From IMG/VR virus record IMGVR_UViG_3300036978_000814, positions 1 to 63,934 of that record: a stretch of DNA of 63,934 nucleotides; one strand, given 5' to 3'. A program made the position numbers and the translations under genes. The stretch's first letter is position 1. Every line of letters starts with the position of its first letter. This stretch comes from a virus. Below the pieces are notes generated by a model that made no database searches, was not told where the DNA came from, and worked only from the letters and a program-made list of their open reading frames with translations. Positions 38,466-47,662 of this stretch are shown here, one piece after another.

Positions 38466-40292
38466 ATGGAACAGTACACTTACCGCAACAAGAAGACGGG
38501 TCAGATTCTGACGCTCGAAGGCGAACGCCCGCCGACTAAAGCAGAGCTGGACGCGTTTTTCGCCCAGCAACAGCCTGCGCCCGCGGAAGCTCCCGCTTCA
38601 ACTCCGGCGGAGACCCCTGCTCCTGCGCCGGCAAGCCGCGGTATTGGCACTACCATTCGGGAACTGGCGACCGAAGCCGGCGCCGGCACCACGGGTCAGG
38701 CAATCGGCACCGTGATCGCGCCCGGAGTTGGCACCGTAGTAGGCGGGGCGATCGGCGGTGGTGCTGGCAATCTGATTAACCAGTTTCAGCGGATGTCGGA
38801 CGACCCGAACTACCGCTTTCGCTGGGGCGAATTCCTGTCCGACATCGGTACTGGTGCAATCCCCGGCGGATCTTTGGCCAAAACCGGAATAAAGGCGGTT
38901 GGACGCGAGGCGCTGAAACAAGGTGTGGCTGGAGCCGCGTCTGCCGCGACCCAACAGGCGATTGATGAAGGCAAATTGCCCTCGGCCAAGGAGACGTTGC
39001 TCGCCGGCGGCGTTTCGGCTTTGACCGGCGGAGCAGCCCAAAAAGTGCTTTCGGGCGCGCCGAGCGCCGCGGCTTCTGTTCGCAAAGCCTTTGCTGGCCG
39101 GTCAAAAGAACTCCGCACGTTTGAGGCTGGCTCGGCCAAGGGGCTCAAAGCCGTGCCGTCGGACCTCGACCCGTCGTTTACCACCACTCAACTGGAGAGT
39201 CTGGGTGGCAAGGCAGCGGTCAATCAACGCACCCAGCTCGCCAATCAAGACGCGGTAAACAAGATGGTTCGAGAGGAACTTGGCATCGCCGAGAACGTCG
39301 GGCTATCGCCTAGTTCCCTCAAGGCGCTCCGCGAGCAGGAGGGCAAAGTCTACGAGCAAGTCGACGCTTTGGCCGAGAAAGCGCGTAAAGACTTGGAGAA
39401 ACTCCAAAAGTCGAGGGCCGCGGCGACCAACGTCTCTGATCCCGCGCAACGGGCCATCGAGGAAGCCAAGTTCAACGCCAAGTACGGCCAAAAAGAAGCC
39501 CGTTTGACCGAACAGGCCGCCGCCAGTCTGGAGGACTTGCGTAAGACCCGCGGCGATATGCAACGGATGTGGGACAACTATTACGCTTCCGGTGGCAAGA
39601 ACGTCGACGCTCAACAAGGCGCGATCGCTCTCCGAGCAAAAGCGGAGGAATTAGAAGACACGATCGACCGGGTGCTCCGTAAAACCGGTAAATCCGCTTT
39701 GGCGGATCGGATTGTGCCTGCGCGTCAACGGATCGCCCAGAGCTACAGCGTCGAGGAGATGCTCAATCCGGGCAACTTCAACGTAGACCCAGATGTTGCC
39801 GCTCGGATGCTGAAAAACGGAGTTCCGTTGTCCGGCAACCTTCGGCTTTTGGGCGAGTTCAAGGCCGCGTTCCCGAACAGCTTGCGAGAAGCGTCCAAGG
39901 TGTCCTCGCCGGACGTAAGCCTTCTCGGCACCGTTGCTCAGGGCGCGGTGGGTGGCGCTGTCGGTCTTGGCGCGGGCAACCTGCCCGGGGCCGTTCTTGG
40001 TGCTGTTGCCGTGCCGCTGGCCCGCAAAGGTGCTCGCGAGTACTTGCTCTCGCCCGGAGTGCAGCGCAGGGCCTACGAGGCGGCGTTGCCGCAGGCCAAA
40101 ACCCCGCTTCCGTTGGCCGCCGGGACCGCCGCGATGCGCCAGACGGGCCAGCAGGTGGGCCAGCAAAACACGGCAACACCGGTGCCCAACGATCAGGCAA
40201 TCGAGGCGCTTCGTAAAAATCCCGCGCTCGCAAAGGACTTCGACGCAAAATACGGGTTTGGCTCCGCAAAACGGTATCTCAAAACTCCCTGA
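38466..40292 (+). CDS. Internal virion (ejection) protein 3
   Basis: I start at ATG 38466 (MEQYTYRNKKTGQ), giving 608 residues. It has a Gly/Ala-rich, membrane-prone stretch (IGTVIAPGVGTVVGGAIGGGAGN, residues about 75-105; shown here split as VIAPGVGTVV and GGAIGGGAGN) and long coiled-coil segments (SVEQxVDALAEKARKDLEKL type). This suggests a pore- or tunnel-forming ejection protein. The Lys/Ala helices end in a short C-terminal FDAKYGFGSAKRYL motif. Confidence 0.65.
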   Translation: MEQYTYRNKKTGQILTLEGERPPTKAELDAFFAQQQPAPAEAPASTPAETPAPAPASRGIGTTIRELATEAGAGTTGQAIGTVIAPGVGTVVGGAIGGGAGNLINQFQRMSDDPNYRFRWGEFLSDIGTGAIPGGSLAKTGIKAVGREALKQGVAGAASAATQQAIDEGKLPSAKETLLAGGVSALTGGAAQKVLSGAPSAAASVRKAFAGRSKELRTFEAGSAKGLKAVPSDLDPSFTTTQLESLGGKAAVNQRTQLANQDAVNKMVREELGIAENVGLSPSSLKALREQEGKVYEQVDALAEKARKDLEKLQKSRAAATNVSDPAQRAIEEAKFNAKYGQKEARLTEQAAASLEDLRKTRGDMQRMWDNYYASGGKNVDAQQGAIALRAKAEELEDTIDRVLRKTGKSALADRIVPARQRIAQSYSVEEMLNPGNFNVDPDVAARMLKNGVPLSGNLRLLGEFKAAFPNSLREASKVSSPDVSLLGTVAQGAVGGAVGLGAGNLPGAVLGAVAVPLARKGAREYLLSPGVQRRAYEAALPQAKTPLPLAAGTAAMRQTGQQVGQQNTATPVPNDQAIEALRKNPALAKDFDAKYGFGSAKRYLKTP

Positions 40293-40294
40293 CT

Positions 40295-43200
40295 GTGGCC
40301 AATCCCTTCGACGTATTCGACAACCCGGTGACCCGCGGCGCCCGTGATGTGGGCGTCGCGTTTTCCCTTGGGGCCAACGGGTTGGTCAAGATGGCCGGCG
40401 ATCTCGCGACGCTGACCACAGGCAAAAAAACCGCCCTGTCCGAATTGGCGCAAAAGAACATCGAGTATCTTCAGCGCCAGAAATCCCCCGAGCTGATTGC
40501 GGCAGAACAAGAGCGGGAAGCCGCGGTGAGCGCGGAGGAAAACCCGGTTTATCAGGCTTGGAGCTATATTAAGTCGACTGCGTCCAACCCGTTGTTGGCC
40601 GCGACCAGCGCGGCGGAGACGGCGCCCAGTTCCGTGGGTGCTGGCGCTTTGGGCGCCGGTGCTCGTATGGCCGCAGGCAAGCTGTTGGCCAAAAAGGGAT
40701 CGGAGTTCGCCACGAAAGCGGGTGTTGCGACTGCGCTTGGCGCCGGTACGGCGATGCAAGCCGCAGACGTTGGTGGGGATCAATTCGACGAACTTCTCAA
40801 GACTCTGGGAGGGATGGACGACGACACGGCGATGCAGATCCCGCAAGTCGCCGATCTCGTTCAGAACAAAGGGTCGTCCATTGCTGAAGCCAAAGGGGCG
40901 GTCGCCCTTGATCTGGCGAGGAAAACGGCCTTTGGGGCCGGCGCGGTTTCAGCGGTCAGTCAGTTGGCTCCGGGTGGTCGCACCATCGAACGGGCGCTGG
41001 TCGGCGGCACGAAAAAGGCCGCCGGACAAACCCTTGGTCGCACTCTGCTTGCCGGCGCCAAGGGCGCCGCTGGCGAAGCCACGCAGGAGTCGTTTGAAGA
41101 AGCTGGCGGTCAGGTTGCAAAGAACATCTTGGCGCGCCCGGTAGAACCCGAACGAGAGCTGACCGCTGGCGTCGGCCCGGCGGTTGGGCAGGCAGTTATG
41201 GGCGCTGGCGCCCTCGGCGGCGCCGCAGGTATCGCCCAAGGAACACCTTCCCGCCCATCACCGCAGCCGGCGCCGGAGGGTCAAACTACGGCGGGCAAAA
41301 CCGGAGAAGCTCCGGCGTCGGCTGCGACCAAGAACGCTCTTGCCGGAGCGCCGGAGGTGGCGCTGGAGAACTCCGAAGGGCTGACGCCTGAGCAGTTCTT
41401 TGCCGCCGTCAACATCCGCCAAGCGCGTTTGCTCGGCGGTGAGGCCGACCCAGAGGATGTGCGGACGGCGGGCGAAGTTCCGCCCCCGAAGACGCTGATT
41501 GACCCTGAGGAAATGCGCGCGGCGGTCGACGAGACGCAAAAGGCGCTCAACGACTGGAAATCTCAAAACCCGAACGCTCCGGAGAATATCGTCATCGTCT
41601 TCGACCCGGAGATGCTGCACAACAACTACGGGATTCAGGGAGCATTCAATCCCCGCGACGGCAGCATCTTCATCAATTCCGCGTTCGTTGCCCCAGAGAA
41701 TGTCGGCAAGATCGCCAGCCACGAGTGGGCTCACCAGACTCTGGCGACGCCAGAGGGTCAGCAGGCGTTTGCCGATTTCGTGCAGCGGGAAATCCCGCAA
41801 GGCGAACTGGACGCGCTGGCGACCCGTTACGGCACGCAGGACCGCCGGGTGCTGCTGGAGGAATGGATCGCCGAGAATCAGGAGAAGGCCCCGGGCGTGA
41901 TCGAGCGCATCGTCGCTCGCATCCGCGAGTGGCTCGCCGGAGTTGGCATCGTCGATCTGAGCGACGCGGAGGCTGCGGACATTATGCTCCGCACCCTGCG
42001 CCAGCGGGCTGAGAACCGCATTCAGCCCGACACGTTTGAAGGAATGCAGCCCGCGGAGGGCGAGCGGTTCAGCCTCTCGGCGGAGCCGAAGCGCATCTCT
42101 GGTGTGATGGCCAGCCCCAGCATCACCGACATCAACTACGACCGGGCCAAGCGCAACCTGACCTCGGCCAATCAGGCCCGTTTCAAGAGCCAGATTTCGG
42201 AGTACGCCCCGGAAGCTGAGATTTTCGACGCGGTGGGCGATTGGGCCGACGGGTCGGAAAACTCCGTTGCGGCCATTTTCCAAGACCGCAAATCCGGCGA
42301 CGAACTCCAGCGTCTCGCGGCTCAGGTCGGCCTCGCCGGCGACCAGAAGGCCGTTCTCTGGTGGCGCACCGAGCCGGAAGGCGCTGACGCCATCCACGAA
42401 ATGGTCTGGCCCAAGAGCGTCTCGATGGACGAGGCCCGTCAGGCGATGATCGACGTGGGTCTGGAGAACCGAACGCTCATCCAGACGCCCGAAGGGGTGC
42501 GCGGATTCGTGTTTGACCAAGGCCGTCAGAATCTCAATAAGATCGAGGCACTCAATGAACACGAAACCCAACCTTCTCTCGAATCCAGCCCCGCAGCAGG
42601 AGACTTCCTCGGCAGTTGGACAAGCCGCGCCGAGGGCCGACGGGCCTACCGGCGAGTACTGGGATCGACTCCGCAAGCTGAAGCGGGTGCGGGTGAGCTA
42701 CGATCTGGGGAGGTCGGTGGGGTCAGGGATCGTGGTGAGCCAGAAGCCCGTTTCAGCCTGACCGATCGAGTCGCGCAAGGGCGCGACACGGTGCTGGCAA
42801 CGGAAGCGCAGAAGCTGAAGCGCGGCGAAACGACGCCGGCGAAGTACGCTCGCAAGGTGGAGCAGAGGATGCCGCTCCGTCCGTTTGACGAGGTTCCTGA
42901 GCCTGCTACGGACGAGGACATCCTCCGTGGGCTCGGCAACCGGATGGCCGGCGAAACGCTCAAGCGCGAGCTGAAGGCCAATCCTGAGGACATCGAGGGC
43001 CAGCAGGTCGAGGCGCGTCTGGACATCCCGTCCTACGAGGACGCGAACGTCTGGACCGTCACCCTGCACAACCCCCGCGAACGCGCTGGAGCTGCCGGCA
43101 AGGTGCTGGCGTACACGCCCACGGCGGTCCTGCGCGACGTGACCTTTACGGTCAACGAGACCGCGGCGATGAACGTCGCCGCTGGTGCCCGCAAGAGCAG

Positions 43201-45136
43201 CTTCGCGACGATGGACGGCACGTACGTGCCGGCGACCGCTCAAAGCGCCTACGAGCAGGCCGTGGAGGCCAAGGAAAGCGGCGACTGGGTCGAGATCGGG
43301 ATGAACCCGATCCGGCATTCGTACTTCTACGACAAGTCCGACCAGCGTCCCGTGGTGTCGGCCGAGGAAGTCATTCAGGTCGGCGGGCTGGTGCTGGGTC
43401 GCGGCGTGCAGTACGGCGAGAAGTCCGACCAGAAGTTCAGCCTCAGCGAGGAACCAGTTGAACAGCAGGTTGAAGAGACCGAAGAAGAGGTGGAGGAAAC
43501 CGATTCCAATCTGGTGACGGGCGACGAGGCTGAACGGGAACGGGACGACCTTCCCCCCACCAGCGCGCTCAACACGCTCTACTCGGAGAAGTCGTCCATT
43601 TCGCTGCCTGAGCAGGGCAAACGCACAAACGGTCAGGTCGCCGAGCAACTGCGCCAAGCGGCTCTTAAACATTGGGGCCGCAAGTTGGACTCCTCGAACC
43701 TCACCCCCGAAGAAACCGACGGCATCGTCGACAACGGTGTCGAGGAAGTGCTCGCCGGGCTCAAGGCCAGCAACCACGCGGGCAACTGGTACACCACCGC
43801 CATCCGCAAGGCGATGGCCATCGCTAGCGTGCTTCACCCGGAGTTGCGCGACGACACGCTGGCGCAGAAATCGGGTTTCAAGGACGCGAAAGCGGCCGAG
43901 GTCGGCCTTTCGCTCGCGATGGCGATCACGTCGCAAAACCTAAACGTCGAGAAGAACACCGAGTACGCCAACGAGCAGTTCCAGATTCTGAAGGAGACCG
44001 GCCGTTTCGACCCCTCCAAGGAGTACGGCAGCAAGATGGAGGCGATTTCCGGCAACCTCCAACTGGCGAATACCCTGCTGAACAAGGTCGGTTGGGACGG
44101 GGTCGAGCCGTTCTTGAACCGCGAGTACACGGTCAAGGAGTTGAACGAGATCGCTTCCGAGGTGCTGGGCCAAGAGGTCAGCATCGCCGGCAAAGTCGAT
44201 GACGTGGTCAACGGCTCCGCGATCTTTGGGCCCAAGATCGGCGGCGGCTTCTTCCAGAACCTGCGCGCCAACTTCAACCCAGTCACCGTCGATCTCTGGA
44301 TGCGCCGCACTTGGGGCCGCTGGACCGGCGACGTGCTTCCGGAGCCCTTGGACGCCCGCCGGCTGGCTCGTATGCTGGAAGGTATGCGCGAGTCCGGGAT
44401 TCAACTCCCGGAACAACTCCGCTCCATCCGCACGGTGCTCGCCACCGAAGGCCGCAAGGTGCCTACGCTGACCGAAAAAGCGGCGCAGCGCATCTTGTCC
44501 GATCCGGACAAGGTGAACGCCGCTTACGACTTCGCGGCAGAACAGGATTCACGCTGGAACAAGTTGTACAGCGAGGTCCGGCAGAACATCACGCCCGAAC
44601 AGGCCGAGGCGATTCGCGCCGGCGAGCTTTCGCTGGAGCAGCTCAACCGCCAGCAGCAGAAATCCCTCCGCGAGAAACGGGACGCTTGGCAGGCTGTGGA
44701 GGATCGTCCGTCCGGATCGTCCAAGGAAGGCCGCGACGCGCAGAAGAAGTTCTTCGAGGAGATGGACGCGAAAGCGGGCCGGACCGCCAAGCTGACGAAC
44801 AAGGAGCTGTCCAAGTTCAAACCCGAATGGGCCAAGTCCTCCCGGGTCATCACCACGCTGCTCAAGCCCGTGGACGTGCCCAGCGATCTGGACCGCCGGG
44901 TGATCGTCGATGTGGTCAACCGCATCCGGACCGAGTTGCAGAGCCGAGGCGTCAACGCCACTAACGCCGACATTCAGGCCATCCTGTGGTATCCGGAGAA
45001 GGACATCTGGGCCAAATTGGCTGGCAAAAAGGAGTCCAAGCTCAAATCCTCCTACGATGAAGAATTCCTCCGAGTCGCCGAAGCGCAGGGTCTTGGAAAC
45101 GAAGCCAGAGACGCCGCCGGACGAGTCGGCAATTGA
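40295..45136 (+). CDS. Large polyvalent internal virion protein with HExxH peptidase motif
   Basis: This 1613-residue protein starts with GTG. It has N-terminal membrane-prone, Gly/Ala-rich helices; a metallopeptidase-like motif SHEWAHQTL (HEWAH, near residue 475); several linker motifs of the form [RK]FSL[ST] (ERFSLSAEP, ARFSLTDRV, KFSLSEEP) that separate modules; and a C-terminal helical domain (TSQNLNVEKNTEYANEQF, then GPKIGGGFFQNLR) seen in polyvalent proteins. It is probably injected with DNA and carries enzymes that act on host cell wall or proteins. Confidence 0.75.
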   Translation: MANPFDVFDNPVTRGARDVGVAFSLGANGLVKMAGDLATLTTGKKTALSELAQKNIEYLQRQKSPELIAAEQEREAAVSAEENPVYQAWSYIKSTASNPLLAATSAAETAPSSVGAGALGAGARMAAGKLLAKKGSEFATKAGVATALGAGTAMQAADVGGDQFDELLKTLGGMDDDTAMQIPQVADLVQNKGSSIAEAKGAVALDLARKTAFGAGAVSAVSQLAPGGRTIERALVGGTKKAAGQTLGRTLLAGAKGAAGEATQESFEEAGGQVAKNILARPVEPERELTAGVGPAVGQAVMGAGALGGAAGIAQGTPSRPSPQPAPEGQTTAGKTGEAPASAATKNALAGAPEVALENSEGLTPEQFFAAVNIRQARLLGGEADPEDVRTAGEVPPPKTLIDPEEMRAAVDETQKALNDWKSQNPNAPENIVIVFDPEMLHNNYGIQGAFNPRDGSIFINSAFVAPENVGKIASHEWAHQTLATPEGQQAFADFVQREIPQGELDALATRYGTQDRRVLLEEWIAENQEKAPGVIERIVARIREWLAGVGIVDLSDAEAADIMLRTLRQRAENRIQPDTFEGMQPAEGERFSLSAEPKRISGVMASPSITDINYDRAKRNLTSANQARFKSQISEYAPEAEIFDAVGDWADGSENSVAAIFQDRKSGDELQRLAAQVGLAGDQKAVLWWRTEPEGADAIHEMVWPKSVSMDEARQAMIDVGLENRTLIQTPEGVRGFVFDQGRQNLNKIEALNEHETQPSLESSPAAGDFLGSWTSRAEGRRAYRRVLGSTPQAEAGAGELRSGEVGGVRDRGEPEARFSLTDRVAQGRDTVLATEAQKLKRGETTPAKYARKVEQRMPLRPFDEVPEPATDEDILRGLGNRMAGETLKRELKANPEDIEGQQVEARLDIPSYEDANVWTVTLHNPRERAGAAGKVLAYTPTAVLRDVTFTVNETAAMNVAAGARKSSFATMDGTYVPATAQSAYEQAVEAKESGDWVEIGMNPIRHSYFYDKSDQRPVVSAEEVIQVGGLVLGRGVQYGEKSDQKFSLSEEPVEQQVEETEEEVEETDSNLVTGDEAERERDDLPPTSALNTLYSEKSSISLPEQGKRTNGQVAEQLRQAALKHWGRKLDSSNLTPEETDGIVDNGVEEVLAGLKASNHAGNWYTTAIRKAMAIASVLHPELRDDTLAQKSGFKDAKAAEVGLSLAMAITSQNLNVEKNTEYANEQFQILKETGRFDPSKEYGSKMEAISGNLQLANTLLNKVGWDGVEPFLNREYTVKELNEIASEVLGQEVSIAGKVDDVVNGSAIFGPKIGGGFFQNLRANFNPVTVDLWMRRTWGRWTGDVLPEPLDARRLARMLEGMRESGIQLPEQLRSIRTVLATEGRKVPTLTEKAAQRILSDPDKVNAAYDFAAEQDSRWNKLYSEVRQNITPEQAEAIRAGELSLEQLNRQQQKSLREKRDAWQAVEDRPSGSSKEGRDAQKKFFEEMDAKAGRTAKLTNKELSKFKPEWAKSSRVITTLLKPVDVPSDLDRRVIVDVVNRIRTELQSRGVNATNADIQAILWYPEKDIWAKLAGKKESKLKSSYDEEFLRVAEAQGLGNEARDAAGRVGN

Positions 45137-45287
45137 GCCGCACACCCTGAGCGCCCGGATGTCCTCGGATCAGATCGACACCTTTGTCGATCGGCTCCTA
45201 AAGGCCGGGCGCCCGGGGAAGACCGTCAAACCCGATCGACGCGATGGGAAGCCGGGGCGTACCAGCCGGCTCCCCTTAGCTCGTTGA
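45057..45287 (+). CDS. Possible small protein overlapping the polyvalent gene end
   Basis: A 76-residue frame starts at ATG 45057 inside the end of the large internal protein and extends past it (SSDQIDTFVDRLLKAGRPGKT). A shorter version from ATG 45161 is possible. It also overlaps the convergent glycosyltransferase by 62 bases. Coding is uncertain. Confidence 0.3.
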   Translation: MKNSSESPKRRVLETKPETPPDESAIEPHTLSARMSSDQIDTFVDRLLKAGRPGKTVKPDRRDGKPGRTSRLPLAR

Positions 45288-46449
45288 GCTGGCGGAAAGC
45301 CGAGTCGTACAGGCGCCCGCACCGCTCCAGAGAGTAACGGGTACGGGTCAGGGTCGCGCAGATGCCGCGGTCGATATCTTTGGATAGCTCGATCGCCTTG
45401 ATCCAATCGCCAAGGGTGTTGCACCGGTAGCCGGTCAGCCCTTCGCGCACCGTCTCGGTGAACGCGCCGTAATCGACCGAGATGAGCGGGGTGCCGCACA
45501 TCATCGATTCCACGCCGCTGCCGGCGAAAGGCTCGATGAAATTGGTCGGCATCAGCATACAACGCGCTTTGCCGATCAGGTCAGCGCGAGCCTTCCCGTG
45601 AACCGGGCCGACGTACTCGATGTCGAGGTGACGATCCTCCGGACGAGGATCGCTCAGGACGTGCTGCATCACCTCGGCTTCAAAATCGCCCTGACCCGCA
45701 AAGACGAACTTGGGCGGAACGGTGCCAGACTCGACGGCGCGCTTGGCGCACTCGCGGATGATCGCCGCGATCGTAGTCATCCCCTTGGGCGGGGTGATGC
45801 GGCCCATATACACCACGTAGTCGCCTGAGCCGTCGCCGACCGGCCAATCCTCAAGGTCGAAGTAGTTGGGGACGACCCAAGAGTAAAACCGGTTCTGCCC
45901 CGGCTCACCCTGCGGAACCGACGAGTCGTGATCCCAATGACCCCAATGGTAGTGGCGCCACGCCTGAGACTCGAAAATCCGCCACGCCCCGAACGGCTTG
46001 TCGGAGTAACCGATCCCGCTCTCGACGTGGACGCATTGGGGGAAGATCTTAACCAGTTGGTCGTGGGCGCGGCCGAACGGATGCAGGATGAAGTCGCCCG
46101 GCTTCACGCGCTTGGACAACTCGACGATCAGACGACTGTTGAAGGTGGGCCAGCCTCGCTCTCCGATCACGGCGTGGTCCCCGTGGAACTGAGTCTTGTT
46201 CGTACGCGAGTAATACTCCGCGAACTCGGCCGCGTTTAGGATGTGTACTGTCTCTTTAGCCGCCGGGTCATCGACGCTGCCCTCGTTGCAATAGCGAATC
46301 ACGTCCCAGCCGTAAGGCTGCATCATTTTGGCCCATCGGCGGCACTTTCCAGTAAACGCGCAATGGGAATACTCGTCGGTCAGCAGCGTGTGGAAACACG
46401 CCACCAGATGCATAGTGGGCAAGGCGGGCATAAGGTCGGATATCCTCAT
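45226..46449 (-). CDS. GT4-type glycosyltransferase (GT-B fold)
   Basis: The start is taken at ATG 46449, giving 407 residues; the core MHLVACFHTLLTDEY follows about twelve codons later. The C-terminal half has YVVYMGRITPPKGM and the donor-binding EX7E motif in FIEPFAGSGVE, as in family 4 retaining transferases. It lies alone on the minus strand between the internal protein gene and the lysis cassette. It probably adds a nucleotide sugar to a phage or host acceptor and may work with the other glycosyltransferases. Confidence 0.85.
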   Translation of the reverse strand: MRISDLMPALPTMHLVACFHTLLTDEYSHCAFTGKCRRWAKMMQPYGWDVIRYCNEGSVDDPAAKETVHILNAAEFAEYYSRTNKTQFHGDHAVIGERGWPTFNSRLIVELSKRVKPGDFILHPFGRAHDQLVKIFPQCVHVESGIGYSDKPFGAWRIFESQAWRHYHWGHWDHDSSVPQGEPGQNRFYSWVVPNYFDLEDWPVGDGSGDYVVYMGRITPPKGMTTIAAIIRECAKRAVESGTVPPKFVFAGQGDFEAEVMQHVLSDPRPEDRHLDIEYVGPVHGKARADLIGKARCMLMPTNFIEPFAGSGVESMMCGTPLISVDYGAFTETVREGLTGYRCNTLGDWIKAIELSKDIDRGICATLTRTRYSLERCGRLYDSAFRQLNELRGAGWYAPASHRVDRV

Positions 46450-46510
46450 AAGATTATGGCGGTCAAGTATCTTCTTGCCGACCCCCAAGCGAGAATCAAA
46501 CTGAAGCACG

Positions 46511-46693
46511 ATGAACGCTACCACTATTGCTGCCGTCGTGCGGCATCTCCTCGGCATTGCGGGCGGTTGGCTGTTGGCGAAGGGTGTTTCCCTCGACGCG
46601 GGCACCATCGAGACGATCTCTGGTGCTCTTGGCTCCCTCATCGCGGTCGGCTGGTCTCTGTACTCGAAGCAGAAGCCAAAGGATGCTGCCTAA
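46511..46693 (+). CDS. Holin-like membrane protein
   Basis: A 60-residue protein with two short hydrophobic helices: AVVRHLLGIAGGWLLAKGV and ISGALGSLIAVGWSLYS, ending in KQKPKDAA. This is close to the small holin families of the Pam3-gp28 type (VRHxLxxxGGxLxxKG). It probably opens the membrane for the endolysin. It is the first gene of a plus-strand lysis-type cassette. Confidence 0.75.
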   Translation: MNATTIAAVVRHLLGIAGGWLLAKGVSLDAGTIETISGALGSLIAVGWSLYSKQKPKDAA

Positions 46694-46925
46694 CCTCGTC
46701 GGGCTCATCCTCGCTCTGGCGAAACTGGCGCCGTTCCTGAACCGATTACTGGACGCGATCGAAAATGAACGGGCCGAGCGTAACCGGAAGCGGCTGTATG
46801 GGCTTATCGATGACGCAGTCGCTGATGCAAAGCGCGCTCCTCGCGATTGTCCTTTCAGCGACTGTCCTCTCCATCGGGTGCGTGAGCCGGCCCAGCCGGG
46901 TGGAGGCGCTGCTCAAACATCCTGA
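46683..46925 (+). CDS. Membrane protein with charged helix, possible i-spanin-like
   Basis: An 80-residue protein, overlapping the holin end by 11 bases. Residues 3-25 form a hydrophobic segment (LVGLILALAKLAPFLNRLL) and then a charged helix (ENERAERNRKRLYGLIDDAV), followed by a short Cys-containing end (CPFSDCPLHR). The order hydrophobic anchor plus charged helix, with a lipoprotein gene nested inside in another frame, resembles the Rz/Rz1 arrangement, though it is shorter than usual. Confidence 0.5.
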   Translation: MLPNLVGLILALAKLAPFLNRLLDAIENERAERNRKRLYGLIDDAVADAKRAPRDCPFSDCPLHRVREPAQPGGGAAQTS

Positions 46926-47007
46926 GTTCCGCGCCGCGGCGCAATACGCGCCAGAGTTTACAACCGCCGTGCTCAAAGCGGTTGTAGACGCGGAACACGG
47001 ACGATGA
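46810..47007 (+). CDS. Nested lipoprotein, possible o-spanin-like
   Basis: This 65-residue frame sits mostly inside the preceding gene in another frame. It begins with a signal sequence (MTQSLMQSALLAIVLS) and a lipobox-like SIGC ending at residue 24. An ATG at 46798 is an alternative start. The mature part ends in AEHGR. Such nested lipoproteins are typical of Rz1-type outer-membrane spanins, which would imply a Gram-negative (diderm) host. Confidence 0.55.
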   Translation: MTQSLMQSALLAIVLSATVLSIGCVSRPSRVEALLKHPEFRAAAQYAPEFTTAVLKAVVDAEHGR

Positions 47008-47255
47008 CCGACCCAATGTCAGCCTTCGATCCACACTCCACCGACGCGATGTTCGCGAAGGTGCTGGCGAAATTAGAAGAGCAGGCGGCGATGCTCGCGG
47101 AGATCAGGGAGAACGGCAGGCTGACCGAGATCGAGATCGCGAACCTCAAAAGTTGGCGCGACACGTTTGAGGGGAAGGTCACGGTCATCGCGGCAAGCAC
47201 CAGTTTTGTCATTGGTCTGGTTGTCAGCGCAGTTGTAAGTTGGCTTAGAAAATGA
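47004..47255 (+). CDS. Coiled-coil protein with C-terminal membrane anchor
   Basis: An 83-residue protein starting in an ATGA overlap. It has a heptad-like N-terminal helix (MFAKVLAKLEEQAAMLAEI) and a C-terminal hydrophobic segment (VIAASTSFVIGLVVSAVVSWL). The layout resembles XhlA-type or other holin accessory proteins. A role in lysis is inferred from its place in the cassette. Confidence 0.6.
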   Translation: MTDPMSAFDPHSTDAMFAKVLAKLEEQAAMLAEIRENGRLTEIEIANLKSWRDTFEGKVTVIAASTSFVIGLVVSAVVSWLRK

Positions 47256-47662
47256 ACCTCCCCGAACTCGCCATCGCTCTCCGCGCCTCGCAACTCTACG
47301 CCCATCAGGCCCACAACCTGACCACGGGCTGCAACTTTCAACAGGACCACGAGACTTTTGGCGCGTTCTACGAGGCTTACGAAAAGGCTTACGATGACGT
47401 GGTGGAGCGAGTCATCGGCCTGACCGGCACCTGCGACATCACCGCGATCACCAAGTCCGCGTGCGACGTGGTCGAGAAGAGCAAATTCCGCGACGCCAAG
47501 ACCGCTTACTCGGTCCTGCTGGCGACGGAGAAGTCGCTCCTGACCATCTGCGACTCCGCAAACAAGAAGGCATCGCTCGGTACGCAGAACCTGATTCAGG
47601 CAATCGCGGACGATTCGGAGAAGCGGATGTACCTCATCCAGCGGCGGCTGAAGGACAACTGA
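47252..47662 (+). CDS. Dps/ferritin-like protein
   Basis: This 136-residue, ATGA-coupled protein resembles the Dps/ferritin four-helix core: LYAHQAHNLTTGCNFQQDHETF near residues 15-36 (H18, H21, H33) and FYEAYEKAYDDVVERVIGL around 39-57 with acidic residues D48, D49 and E52. In Dps these positions bind iron at the dimer interface and help sequester iron or protect DNA. It is shorter than most Dps. A small phage gene of this sort could guard phage DNA or act as a structural bundle only. Confidence 0.6.
   Translation: MNLPELAIALRASQLYAHQAHNLTTGCNFQQDHETFGAFYEAYEKAYDDVVERVIGLTGTCDITAITKSACDVVEKSKFRDAKTAYSVLLATEKSLLTICDSANKKASLGTQNLIQAIADDSEKRMYLIQRRLKDN

Noticed and set aside
46243-46740. Plus-strand frame across the glycosyltransferase start and holin gene
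   Set aside because: It overlaps two better-supported genes and shows no domain or ordinary amino-acid composition.
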